The position numbers were made by a program, and so were the translations under genes. A stretch of DNA of 64,000 bases from Acanthococcus lagerstroemiae (Eukaryota > Arthropoda > Insecta > Hemiptera > Eriococcidae): NCBI GenBank assembly GCA_031841125.1, contig CM063107.1, positions 45,955,497 to 46,019,496 of the forward strand, read 5' to 3'. Under the pieces are notes generated by a model. That model made no database searches. It was not told where the DNA came from and saw only the letters and a list, made by a program, of their open reading frames with translations. Below, piece by piece: positions 22,227 through 33,734 of the stretch; the stretch's first letter is position 1; each line of letters begins with the position of its first letter.

Positions 22227-22565
22227 CATATTTCTTAATATGTTCTCTAACATTTTTCTTCACCAATTTTTGTATTTTAGTTCGCTCAGGTTTATCCAAT
22301 GGTGTTTTATTTCTATTTTTCCAAAGGTTATTCTTCCTGATTCGAGAGTCTATTTTGAAAGCTTATCCCTGGTTTTCTCTTTAACCCTCGTCACTCCAAA
22401 CTCTTCAACCGTGTTTTTTAAAGCTTGATCCATACTGTCGTAAAAATTTTCCTCGACTTTCATTTCCTCTTGCACTGATTTTAGTTTCTGGCGTGCGTCC
22501 TCTTCCTTTCTGACTGGGATAATCCGCCTTCTTCTCCCTTTACCCTTCCTGTGATTTTCATACTG
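22227..22565 (-). pseudogene. RTE-clade LINE pseudogene, upstream part
   Basis: Continues the minus-strand RTE split by the BEL element. Translation gives the basic linker upstream of the reverse transcriptase (GRRRRIIPV, then KVEENFYDSM and FGVTRVKEKT-like stretches) with stops. No endonuclease domain is visible beyond it, so this RTE copy is 5'-truncated or degraded at about 22565. Confidence 0.65.
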
Positions 22566-22599
22566 GACTCACTGCGCCGGGATGCTCAATTACTTCATG

Positions 22600-25500
22600 A
22601 GATTTCAATTCACAGAGGGTCGCCAATAAAGTCTCGAAAATTGAGAAACAGATTTTCGAAGTTGGAGGTGGGGGACACCCCTCCAACTCATGAAAGATGA
22701 AATAGGAATAATAAAAAGTTCAACCAGATCCGAAAAATCGATAGTTAAATTTTCAAAGCTGGGGCGACAATCTATCTCTTGGCTTCACAAAACTACCGAT
22801 CGAAACAAATAATCAAGTTTATGAAACATAAGTTTCAAAATTCGAACAACCGGGAAAAAGGGGGTCACCTCTCGAGTCCACAAAAGATTCAGATCGTGAG
22901 AATAAAAACTACTCGAAGAATAAGCATTAAATTCTGAAGAATCGAGAATTAAATTTTCAACGCCTGAGGCGGGGGTCTACCATCGGATCACCAAAACAAT
23001 TAGATGGAAAAAAAAAAATTTGTGACTGTCCATACTGAAAGGGCACTTCGGTCCAAAAAAATCGACTTTGAGATTATGTTCGATTTTAATAGGTCAAAGA
23101 GTACTGTTTAACACTGTGAGTCTCTGAACTCGAAAAAGCAAAAGTGATAGAGCGCAAGAGTGGACGTCTATAGGCAATCGCGTTCTCGAGATTCCCGTTT
23201 GAATCTTTTAGTGTCTCCTGTAAAATTAATGTTTTGGACCGACGTGCCCTTTTAATTTGGACGGTCACATTTATCGAAAAATAATGTTTAAAGTAGATAA
23301 ACGGCTGCCACGAAAGATCCCAATTGAAAAAATAAAAAGGTCTCCAAAAATATTTTTAAAGACCGAAAAATTGATAATTCTACTCCTCGGGTCCACAAAA
23401 CACTTCCGATCAGAACAAAAGAGTTTCAAGGAGAATTATTTCTCAAGTCTGAAAAATCGAGAATTTGATTTTCAGAGTTGGGAGTGGGGTCCACCCCTTA
23501 GATGTACAAAGAAGTTAGATCGACAAAATAAGGGGTTCGCGGAAAAGTACTGTTCAAGACGGAAAATCATGAATTAGACTTACAGAATTGGGAGCGGGGT
23601 GCACTCCTCAGGCCCCAAAAATCTACGAATTGAAAAAATAAAAAGGTTACCAAAAATATTTTTATAGGCCGAAAATTCGTGAATTAGAATGTTCGGACTT
23701 GTGGGTGGGGGCACCACCCTTCGAGTCCACAGGAGACTTAATACAACAACTATGGTTTTACGGAAAACAATTTTTAACCTGTAGATTTTCGGCGTGTAAG
23801 TGGGGGTCCACCCCTTGGATCCACAAAAGACTTAGATCCAACATAAATATAAGTTTAGCAAAAAATGATTTTTAAGTTCAATAAATCGAGATTTTAATTT
23901 CCAAGTCTGGGGTGGGGTCAACTCTTCAGTCTCACATAAGATTTCAATTGAAAAAATAAACAATCACCAGGAATAAATTTGAGAGGCTGAAAATCGAGAA
24001 TTAGATTTCTGGGGTTAGGGTGAGGGTTTACCCCTCAGATCCACAAAACACTTCCATTAACAAAATAAGAGGTTCACACACAATCGTCGTTCAAGCCTTA
24101 AAAATCGAGACAAATGTCCGAAGTTGGGAGTGTGGTCAACCCCTCGGAGAAATGAAGAGTTCATCAAAAATAATTTTAAAGGCCGAAAAATCAAGAATTG
24201 TTGAGGGCAAGAATCCACCTTTCGAGTCTAAAAAATGTGGCAATCGAAATGAGAGGAGGTTTATGAAAGATAATTCAGACGTTGAAAAATCGAGAATTAG
24301 ATTTCCGGAGTTCAGGATGGGCTCCACCCCTCAAGTCCGCAATAGATTTCATCAGAAAAACAAAAATAAATATTTAATAATTCAAAATCGAAAATTAGAC
24401 TTTCGGAGTTGCGGGTGTAGGTTTACCTATCAGATCCACAAAATACTTCGACCAACGAAACAGAGGTTTACGGAACATTATTGTTCAAGACTGAAAAATC
24501 GAGAAGTAGACTTCCAGAGGCGAAAAATATTTTTAAAGGGCAAAAAATCGAAAATTAGATTTTCGGAATTGGGGTGGGATTCCACTCCTCGGGTCCAACA
24601 AAGACTTCGATCAGAAAAATAAGAGGATCGCCGAAAATTATCTTTCACGTCAGAAAAATCGAGTATTAGATTTCCAGGGTTGGGGCCAGGTCAACCCATC
24701 GGGGCTGAACCATTTGACCCCGCAAATGATAACAACTGAAAAATGGAAAAGGGAAAGGTCACTAAAAATATTTCTAAAGGCCAAAAAATCGAGAATTAGA
24801 TTTTCGGAGTTCGGGTGGGGTACCACCCCGCGGCTCCCCAAAGACTTCGATCAGAAAAATAAGGGGGTTCATCGAAAATTATTTTTCACGTCAGAAAAAT
24901 CGAGAATTTGATTTCCAGAGTTGGAGGTGGGGTCAACACATCGGGACCACAATAGATTTGAATCGAAAAAATAAAAATTTCATCAAGAATAAATCTGAAA
25001 GCCCGGAAAATCGAGATTTATATTTTAGTAGGCAACGGGGGGGGGGGGGGGTCTATCCATTTCGATCGAACAATAGAAGGGTCCAAAGAAAACTATTGTT
25101 GAAGACTGAAGAATCAAGAATTAGACTTCCGGAGTTGGGAGCAGTGTCAATCCTTTGGTCTTATAGAAAACATGAACAGTTCATCGAAAGTAATTTTTTA
25201 AAGGCCGAAAAATCAATAATTACACTTTCAGGGTTTGGACAGGGGGTCTACTTTTTGAGTCTACAGAATGTATCAATCGCAAAAAGAAGTTAAAAACAAT
25301 TGCAAAGTTTGAAGCATCGAGAGGTAGATTTCCAGGAATTCGGGATGCGTTTTACCTCTCAAATCCACATTAGATTTCGACCGAAAAATAAATTATAGCA
25401 ACAATACGTACTTTTAAAGGCCAAAATATCGAAAATAATATTTTTGTGATTGGGGGTTGGGGATGGGGAAGGGGCATCCGTCTGATCCACAAAAAGCTTC

Positions 25501-27485
25501 GATCAACAAAATGAGAGGTTCGCGGAAAATTATTTATAAAGCCTGAATATTCGAGAATTGGACTTCCAAAGTTGGGGGTGTGGTCGACCCCTCGGCCCCA
25601 TAAAAGATTCCAATTGAAATAGAAAAATGGTCACCAAAAATATTTCTGACGATCGAAAAATCAAGAATTAGATTTTCGAAGTTGTGGGCGGCGGATCACT
25701 TGTCCTCGGGTCCACAAAATACTACGAACAAAGAAATAAGCATGGGCTCACGGAAAATTATTTCTTAAGCCGATAAAATAAAGAATTCAATTTCCGGAGT
25801 TGGGGGCGGAGACAGTCCATCGGGTCCACAATATTATATTATTATTTTTATTTACTGAGAGTGTTATTGCCTTGCTGCTATAATCTAACTATTATTAAAA
25901 CAAACGTAAATTATTAGAAGAGGATTAACGTATTATTTGAATTGAAAAAATAAGTCGTTCACCAAGAATAACTTTGAGAAGCTGATAAATCGAGTTGTTT
26001 TTTTTTCGTCACGGGTGGGAGAGTTATTCCTTGATCCACAAAAGATCTCGATTAAAAATAAGGGGTTTATGGAAAATTGTTTTTCAACATCTATAATCGA
26101 GAATTTGATTTCTGGAGGTGGGATGTGGTCTACCCCACGGATCCACGAATTATTTCAATAAATAAATAAATAAAAAAGTTCACCAACGAAAACTCGAAAA
26201 TATACTCTTTTGGTGTTGGGGGCGCGACTCTACTTTTCCCGTGTAGAAAATGTATCAGTTGAAAAAAGGGGAGGCTTACGTAAAATAATTCAGAAATTTG
26301 AAGAATCGAGAATTAGATTTTCAGAGTTCAGGACGGGCTTCACCCCTCAAGTCCACAATAGATTTTATTCAAAAAAATGAAAGGTTCACGAAAAATGAAT
26401 ATTGAAGTCCGAAGATTCGAGAATTTGATTTTCGGAGTTGGGGTTGAGGGTCCACATGTCGAATCCACAAAATACTTCGATCAACAAAATAAGGGGTTCG
26501 CGGAAAATTATTGTTCCAGCCTGAAAAATAGATAATTAGACTTCCGGAGTTGAGGTGATGGTCCACCCCTCGGAACCACAACAGACTTAAACAATCGAAA
26601 ATCATTTTTCACGTCAGAAATATCGAGAGTTTGATTTGCAGAGTTGAGGGCGGGGTCAGCTCATCGGGACTCAACCATTAGACCCCACAAATGATTACAA
26701 CTGAAAAACGGAAAAGGTCACTAAAAATATTTCTAAAGGCCAAAAAATCGAAAATTCGATTTTCGTCCACAAAATAATTTAAAAGTTTGAATAATCGAGA
26801 GTTAGATTTTCGGGGGTTGGGGTGGGGGTCGACCCCAGGTTCCACAAATTACTTCGATCAACAAATTAAGAGGTTCACTGGAAATAATTGTTCAAGCCTG
26901 CAAATTCGAGAATGAGACTTCCAGAATTGGACCCACGAAAGATTCCAATTGCAAAAATTAACAGAGGTCATCAAAAATATTCCTAAACGCTGAAAAATCG
27001 AGAATTATATTTTCGGTGTCGGTGGGGGTCTACTCACCAGGTCCACAAACGACTTCCGTTCAAGGAAAAAGGTGGTTCGCGGTAAATTATTTTTGTAGCC
27101 TGAAAACTCGAGAATTAGACTTCCGGAGTTGGGGGCGGGGTCAACCCTTCGGGCTCACAAAATATTTCAGTCGAAAAAATAAACTACTGACCAAAAATGA
27201 TTTTTAATTGCCGAAAAATCAGAAATTAGATTTTTGCTGTTGGTCCCCAGGATCCACCCCTCGTGTTCATCAACGTTTCAGTCGAAACAATAAAACAGGT
27301 TCACGATCCATAGTTCTTGAAGTACGAAAAATTGAGAAAAGTATTCGGAGTCTGCGGCGGGGTCCACTTCTAGGCTCCAGAAATTATTTTAATTGAAAAG
27401 TAAAAGTTCCACGAAAAAGAATAATTACCATCCGAACAATCGAGAATTTTGTTTTCAGAGACGGGGCAGGGATACGATCGAAAAA
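22600..27485 (+). repeat. ~112-116-bp satellite array
   Basis: About 40 diverged monomers. The core is GAAAAATCGAGAATTAGATTT, then CGGAGTTGGGGGTGGGGTC, ACCCCTCGGGTCCACAAA and a GATCGAAAAAATAAG variable part. Monomer types alternate (AAGGGGTTCGCGGAAAATTA versus AGGTCACCAAAAATATTT), suggesting higher-order units. For example 24632-24810 and 26596-26765 are the same variant (TTTCACGTCAGAAA, CGCAAATGATAACAACTG) about 1.96 kb apart. A MITE (23022-23268) interrupts it. Open frames within it are artefacts of the repeat. Confidence 0.9.
23022..23268. mobile_element. MITE with ~37-bp TIRs in the satellite
   Basis: A 247-bp insert. The left end GTGACTGTCC...AAAGGGCACTTCGGTCC matches the inverted right end (GTGACCGTCC...AAAGGGCACGTCGGTCC). 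ATTT flanks both sides (23018-23021 and 23269-23272), a possible 4-bp duplication. Non-coding; superfamily not assigned. Confidence 0.75.
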
Positions 27486-28317
27486 TGAAAAATTGACAAT
27501 TTATCAAATGAAATAATAATTTTTATTCCATGATCTATCCACGCCCTTTCCCTTCCGTATTCACTCTTGGATAAAAGCACGATTACCATACGAATTATAA
27601 TATGAATGCCACTACAAACATTTCAGCACTTAAAGAATCTCGTAAAACCACACACCATTTTTAAAGATAAAAGGTTTCGGTAAACTGTTACCTCTCCCCC
27701 GGGCAAGAAAGCGAATATTCTGATTACGTACCTTATTTTAAGCAGGAATGTGCGAGTTCGGAATGTAAGCATATCACAACATACACTGCGAATGGGATTT
27801 CGAATACTTAGACTTTTTGAAAGGCTATTCCTTTTCGGTTCTTATACTTGTGGGATATTTGCTTTCCCACCAAACCCCGGAAATGTGATGCTTTACTAAA
27901 TACATAACAAATCACTCGAAACCTGCCCTCTTCATCCAGTGTTTTAACTACGTCTTAAATCTGAGCGACCACATAGTGACAAATCTCGTACCGTTGAAAA
28001 AAAACTAAACTGAACAAATGCTAAAACCCTTACATTTTTCATTTTATTACTTTTTTGTCAGTTATTTGATTTGGGTCCACAGAAATAGCAGTAGGCATCT
28101 TTCGCTGAATGAACACCAGATGTGACACAAATCGGTGCCTTCTACTCTTCCATGCCACATAAACATGTATACATACATACATCGATTAGTTCTCCTCATT
28201 AAAACGTAACTATCGATCGGTTGTAACAAGTTCATTTAATTGTTGATCCTTTTTACATTGAATGGCACGAATAATTTTTTTTGGTAGATATGAGTATACA
28301 ACACTGTACTCTGACTT
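27486..28317. other. Unassigned AT-rich interior of the 20.3-kb element
   Basis: No gene or transposase motif found on either strand. A short TACA microsatellite is at about 28167-28180. This is the part of the element where a coding region would be expected if one had been retained. Confidence 0.35.
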
Positions 28318-28965
28318 ATTTACATCATTTTACAAACTTACACAACACGGAATCTCCGCCGGTAACTGGAGGAATTAAACTGCTTGTTCAGTCTCAATTG
28401 AATCTTCATTACCAATAAGGATAAGGACTTCCTACAGATGAATGGAATTTTATATCAAATTTTCCCGCACGATACCTGTAATAATTTTGCTGAATTCATC
28501 CATGGGTAGTGTTGATACAAAATCACATGGAGATATTAAGTGTAAATTATTTATATTTACATTGTTTGTTGGTTGAAGACTGCGTAGATTGCGGTGCTCA
28601 ACTGTCTTTCAATCACACAATTTAGCAACATACCTATAAATTTTTGACACTAACACGGAATATTTAAATTTCACGTTCCTTTACAAATTTACAAAACACA
28701 AAATCTCCGCTGGTGACTTGCTGTGGATGAATCAAATCTTATGCTTATCACATTTTCCCGCGCGATACCAATAATCACTTTGCTGAATTGACCCATGGAC
28801 AATATTGATGCAAAATTATCTGGAGGTACAGCAAATTATTGATGGTCTGTATAAATTATGTTGGTTGAAGATTGTAGACTGTGGCGCTCACCTGTTTTTC
28901 AATCGCAGGCTATAGCAACAAATATCAATTTCCGACACTAACACGGTATAGTAAAATAACACCTT
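28318..28965 (+). repeat. ~300-350-bp diverged tandem duplication
   Basis: Two copies, about 28318-28670 and 28671-28965. They share ACAAAATCTCCGC-type starts, TTTTCCCGC(A/G)CGATACC, GCTGAATT..CCCATGG, TTGGTTGAAGA and GACACTAACACGG in the same order. Non-coding, placed just inside the right subterminal repeats. Confidence 0.75.
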
Positions 28966-28979
28966 CCGTTTTTCAGTTA

Positions 28980-29177
28980 CACCAAATTTCATCCTCCCTC
29001 TGCGGCGATGAAGGGGGTACATTTCATATAATTGGTGGTACATTTTGGTGCATTTCAGGTACATTTCATTCTGCACAAATTCGGTGAACGTGGAACAAAT
29101 GGGGGGGGGGCTAACGTTACCACAGCCCCACCAAATTTAATCCTTCCCCCTGCGGTGATGAAGGGGGTGTACTTCAT
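28980..29177 (-). repeat. Extra subterminal repeat unit inside right TIR
   Basis: A sixth, more diverged cluster (GGTACATTTCATTCTG, GTGGTACATTTT) with the GGGGGGCTAACGTTACCACAGCCCC segment. It lies just inside the right TIR without a counterpart inside the left one. It then joins directly to satellite at 29178. Confidence 0.7.
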
Positions 29178-30993
29178 ATAATAATATAATATTGTGGACC
29201 CGATGGATTGTCTCCACCCCAATTCCGCAAATCTAATTCTCGATCTTTCAGCCTTTCAAGATTATTCATGGTCAACTTTTTTCGATTCAGATCTATTGTG
29301 GATCCGTTGGGTTGACCCCGACCCCAACTTCGGAAATTGAATTCTCCATTTGGTCGGCTTAAGAAATAATTTTCCGTGAACCCCTGTTTATTTTTTTGTT
29401 CCAAGTCTTTTAAAGAGTCATAAGGTATATCAGAACAGTGAAATTTGTAGCCGTAATAGTATTTAACTCACAAATCATTGATTTATGTAGTATTTTTATG
29501 TTCTTGAATTTCTCTTTAGGGACCATAACTAGAAATTTCAGAAGGGAACGTATACTCAGAAGTCCGAAAAATCGTAAAAAATGGTTACTCGATTGATAAT
29601 GAATTAAAATGGGGTAAAGCCTAAACAAAATTCAATTTTTTGCATGTAATAGGCTATATTGTTTTTCATATGTAAAGTAGATAAACTCACTTCTGAATAA
29701 TATTAATACATTTGTAATGACATAACCTGTCATATTTAAAATCCATAATTAGAACTGTGCATGTAGAAAAATGAAGTTTTACTTGATTTCTTTAGCCTTT
29801 GTTTAACATTTCCAATGTGTCTCCCTTGAAACAGTAAACTTGATGTGAAGTCGAAAAAATACATGTTTTGATTAAAACTGCTTTTTTCTCTCGGACAGTA
29901 TGAGAACATCTATCTCTATGTATCAACGACTTTACCTGCAGTGGACACTTCTAAATTTGAAATAGTTACAGTATATGCATATACTGTAGTTTGACATTTA
30001 CATAAGGTGTATCTCTGTGTAATGATAATAGGGGCATCCTCATAGAGGTTAACTTTTTTTCCTATATACATAAAATAAATTCTGTGTTTCTATAGTGCAA
30101 ATTAACCTATATTTCATTAACTCCGGGGGCGGAGCCCCTAGTTTATTAATATTTTCGTTAAGTGTGAATATTCCTTAACACTAATGAAGTACCCAAATAA
30201 TTATATTCCGAACTAAATTTGACGAAATAGGTAAAGTTGGGGGCTCTAATTAATTTCGGCCCCCTCATACTTTTGGTCATTACATGGGAAGGGAGGGAGT
30301 ACATTTTATATAGTTGATGGTACATTTGGGTACATTTCGGGTACATTTCATTCTGCCCAAATTCGGTGAAAGTGGAACAAATGGGAGGGGGCTAAATTTA
30401 CCACAGCCCCACCATATTTGATCCTCCCCCTGCGGCGATAAGGGAGGTACATTTCAGATAATTGGTGGTACATTTCGGTACATTTCGGGTACATTTCATT
30501 CGAACCAAATTTGACGAAATCAGCTAAGTTGGAAGCTCTAATTCATTTCGGCCCCCTCATACTTTTGGTCATTACATGGGAAGGGAGGGGGTACATTTTA
30601 TATAATTAATGGTACATTTCGGTACATTTCGGGTACATTTCATTCTGCCCAAATTCGGTGAAGGTGGAACGAATGGGGGGGCTAACGTTACCACAGCCCC
30701 ACCAACTTGAATCCTCCCCCCCTCGGCTATACACGGGGTACATTTCAGATAATTGGTGGTACATTTCGGTACATTTCGGGTACATTTCATTCGAACCAAA
30801 TTTGACGAAATCAGACAAATTGGGGGGGCTCCCGTTACCCTGGCCCCACCAAAGGACTTTAGTTCCCCCTTCGCAAGGGGAGGAGGTACATTTTGTAATA
30901 ATAGCGGTACATTTGGGTACATTTCGGGTACATTTCCCCTAACCCAAAATCGGGTCTAAAATCAAATTTGGGGGGGCCAGGGTAACGTACCCC
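29178..30993 (-). repeat. Right ~1.8-kb terminal inverted repeat
   Basis: 1816 bp, inverse of 10704-12523. Five clusters of four GTACATTT motifs (reverse complement of AAATGTAC) lie at 30299-30348, 30447-30496, 30591-30640, 30738-30787 and 30886-30935, mirroring the left side. Differences from the left arm are few, for example in the GC-rich segment near 30725. Confidence 0.9.
29913..30141 (+). mobile_element. Candidate short Helitron in right TIR
   Basis: Mirror of 11558-11787. Starts TCTCTATGTATCAACG after A and ends CTCCGGGGGCGGAGCCC-CTAG before T. Its presence at the mirror position in both arms indicates that the arms were copied or homogenised after this insertion. Confidence 0.45.
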
Positions 30994-32283
30994 AACAATT
31001 TGCGCATGAGATATAACATCGTGCTGTTAAGGAACAGTCACGTTTTCTCAGAATTCTCGGGGTCATTTCCTATGGGCAAATCGCTGTTTCCTATTGTTCT
31101 TCAACAAAATCTTAGAATGCTCAAGACCCAATAAAAACAGTTTGTTAAACCTAGTTCGCAAAGTTTGGTTTTCTTCAATAATTGAATTTGGAATTAGTTA
31201 TAGCTCATGGATACCTAGTTAATGTCTCAATTTTAGGCTCCTCCGCAAATTCTTTATCACTAGGGTCAGACCAACTTCTGAAAGCTCAAACATCAAATCT
31301 AGCAAAAAAATAGTTATCGGTAATAATCAAATTAAAGCAGAAGATAGCACGATATATTTGGGTCAAATTATTTCATTTAAAGATAAATCAGAAAAGGACA
31401 TTTCAAAAAGATCACAGGCATGGAAAAGTTTCTGGCCCCTAAAAAATATCTACAAAGTGAAATGCTTTTGGCAATGAAAAGGAAAATATGGGAATCATGT
31501 ACACTACCGGTGCTAACGTACGGGGCACTGACATAAGCCGCCGCACAAGGCCAAGGTCTGAAGCTAGCCAGGACCCAGATTGCAATGGAGAGGGCTATAA
31601 TCGGAGTAAAAAAGAAAGACAGACTAACCAATAGATGGGTAAGGGCTAAATCAAAAGTTAAGGACTGTAGATTTGTCATGAAAAAACTAAAATTTGATTA
31701 CGCGGGTCATGTTGCAAGAGGGAGGATGGACAGGTGGGAAAGAAAAATTTTGAAATTGGTACCCAGGGGAACAAAAAGAAATGTAGGGAGATCTACTACC
31801 CGATGGGCTGATGAAATTAGGGAACATGCCGGTGTCGCCTGGGGAAGAGACGCCAGGGAAAGGGGCCGCTGGAAAAGAGTGGGAGAGGCCTATGCCCGTC
31901 AATGGGCGCATTAACTAAGTAATTTTTATTTCAAGTTAAATAATATTAAGATGTACAAACGGACTGCCAAATAAAAAAAAAAAAAAAAGGTCAGACCAAC
32001 AGTCATACCTCTTGCAATACCAGGTCTTAACATGAAATCTTTTTAATAGAAAATTTAACAATGAACATTTTATGTTATATGGGTTTTGGTCCTGAAGTTG
32101 ATGAGATATTCGGTTTTTTGTACAATATCTCAGTTTTATACATAACTTTAAGTCGGAGTGCCGCGAGTTGATGATCTCAGATTCAGCTCAAATTTTTATG
32201 ACGAGTTTCTAGGTCCATTGGAACTAATTTCAGTGCGCACCTAATCGATTGGCAAAAACTTGTTATAATGGGCACTCTAATTG
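30994..32283 (+). mobile_element. Element X, right half
   Basis: 30994-31200 matches 63199-63430 (CAACAATTTGCGCAT, AAGGAACAGTCACG, CAAAGTTTGGTTTTCTTCAAT). From about 32030 it is the inverted repeat of 10170-10430, ending near GGCACTCTAATTG. A truncated RTE is inserted at 31276-31988. Together with 10170-10703 this gives an X copy of about 1.1 kb before insertions. Confidence 0.75.
31276..31988 (+). pseudogene. 5'-truncated RTE LINE insertion
   Basis: A 713-bp LINE tail carrying the end of the reverse transcriptase. It shows IYLGQIISF, then after stops the C-terminal KLKFDYAGHVARGRMDRWERK and GRSTTRWADEIREHAGVAW motifs, with TAA at about 31914. A short 3' untranslated region and a 17-18-bp poly(A) end at 31988. 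A 12-bp duplication GGTCAGACCAAC flanks it (31264-31275 and 31989-32000). This is a textbook target-primed reverse transcription product. Strongly conserved RTE C-terminal signature. Confidence 0.85.
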
Positions 32284-32473
32284 GTCACATATATGACATA
32301 TCCCGTCATCTTATTGCTGTAATTAATGCGCAAAAATACGTTCTCTTAAAGTTGTGTGCGTGTGTGTGGATGGGGGGGGGGTAACCCGAACTTCCTCTCC
32401 CCCACGGTTCTACACCAGTGTATTAAACACAATATCTAGGCCTTGGATTTATTATAGTAGCGGTGAGAGACCT

Positions 32474-32690
32474 TCAAACATCCTTATCAGTAACTCGTAC
32501 TGTACCCTTCCTAGTCGCTTCCACAGTGAATGGTCCAGTCAAATTAACATCTGAACTGGAAAAAATGCGATCAATGAATTTCTGCAGATTATTGTGCAGA
32601 CTGACCCACTGATGACCTACATTAAGACCCAGCCTCTCGACCAGTGTGCGTTTTCCACCACGATAGCAAATATACAACTTGAAGAATATG
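32474..32690 (-). pseudogene. piggyBac-like transposase remnant
   Basis: A 67-residue open stretch with the order expected of a piggyBac-type transposase core: a LGLNVG (versus LGLGG) turn, an LHNNLQ helix, an FSSSDV segment where DNFFTS is expected, and ATRKGTVRV (ATGTVR). The Asp of the DNFFTS box is not preserved. No termini or TTAA duplications were identified. Assignment rests on motif resemblance only. Confidence 0.4.
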
Positions 32691-32699
32691 AATGATATT

Positions 32700-33730
32700 G
32701 AAATATTTCATAGAATCAAAAATACGCTCACTGAAATTTCCTACAGAATGACACCAAACATGAGGCTTTAACTCAAAGGAAAGCGCCTCGGGCTACCCAA
32801 GAACCAGGTATTTTTAGTTTCCATTTGGTTTTACCCAGTAAATGGAAATTATGCGAGATAAGAGAAACATCCTTCCTACTAAAACGATTTTCTTTACAGT
32901 TCCCTACAAAATGATGCCAAATATGATGTCCCTAACATAATGGGAACCACCACAGGAAAAACTTAGAATTTGAATTATTTGAGTTGATCCTTTGATTTCT
33001 TAAGTATAATGCTGGAAATGTATGAGTATTAATAGAAGTAGTTACCAGCTTCCCAAATTTCCAACCTACTGATTTCCCGGACTGGTGAATTCATTTTTAA
33101 TATTCCATATTAAGCCATTAACTACGAAGAAGAGCTTAAATGCAGAAAATATTCAGTCGAATTAATATGTTTTTCTTGAACAACACTATGCCTCCATCGC
33201 GGCTACGTAATCCAAACCGCGATATGATTGTGTACAGACGTATAGGACAAAACACAGTAAGACATAAGTAATCTTAAGTAATAAAGACACAATCTGACAT
33301 AATATCGTTTTTTACGTGGTCTTATCAACTAGGTTTTTTTTTTGTTTGTTTTTTTTCTTTCAAAGTGAGGAAATTAGGTGAGAAGAGAAATAAGTACAAA
33401 TATACATAACTGACATCATTAAGATCGGATGACCTAATTTCGGATCAGATCCGTGATTGGGTCAAAATACATGAAAATTTCATATGGTCATAAAATTAGC
33501 TGTGCTGGTTTCTGAAAATCAAGTTATTTGTTAGTATCAGTTATATGTATGCATCAAAACATATGTGTATATGACCATTCACATATTGAGATTTTTGTGA
33601 TCTGAATTATATGTAACACCTGCACTCAATTTCGGATAAAAGATACCGCCGTCGACATTGCAGAAAAATCTTCATTTTCATTGGATATGAACAAACTTCT
33701 GATATGTTGTTTCGAAATGTTAATATAATA
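32700..33730. other. Unassigned AT-rich interval
   Basis: No gene or clear repeat recognised. A T-rich tract lies near 33330-33360. Confidence 0.3.
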
Positions 33731-33734
33731 TACA

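Larger units (their letters stand above)
10704..30993. mobile_element. 20.3-kb TIR element with satellite interior
   Basis: Ends GGGTACGTTACCCTGG (10704) and CCAGGGTAACGTACCC (30993), flanked by AACAATTT on both sides (10696-10703 and 30994-31001; the exact split is ambiguous, 8-10 bp). Terminal inverted repeats span 10704-12523 and 29178-30993. Between them are a ~112-116-bp satellite array, an RTE pseudogene with a BEL/Pao element nested in it, a MITE, and about 1.5 kb of other AT-rich DNA. Without the nested retroelements the body is roughly 11 kb. No transposase, integrase or polymerase frame was recognised. An 8-10-bp duplication with long G-starting TIRs is compatible with Mutator-like or P/Galileo-like foldback elements, but the superfamily is unresolved. 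Confidence 0.75.

Noticed and set aside
22600..27485. Regular repeats suggesting a CRISPR array
   Set aside because: Units are contiguous, diverged ~115-bp satellite monomers without unique spacers, and the DNA is clearly eukaryotic.
10704..30993. Inverted 1.8-kb arms as a pure assembly artefact
   Set aside because: The arms end precisely at a duplicated target within element X and differ by scattered substitutions, which favours a real transposon; long reads would settle it.
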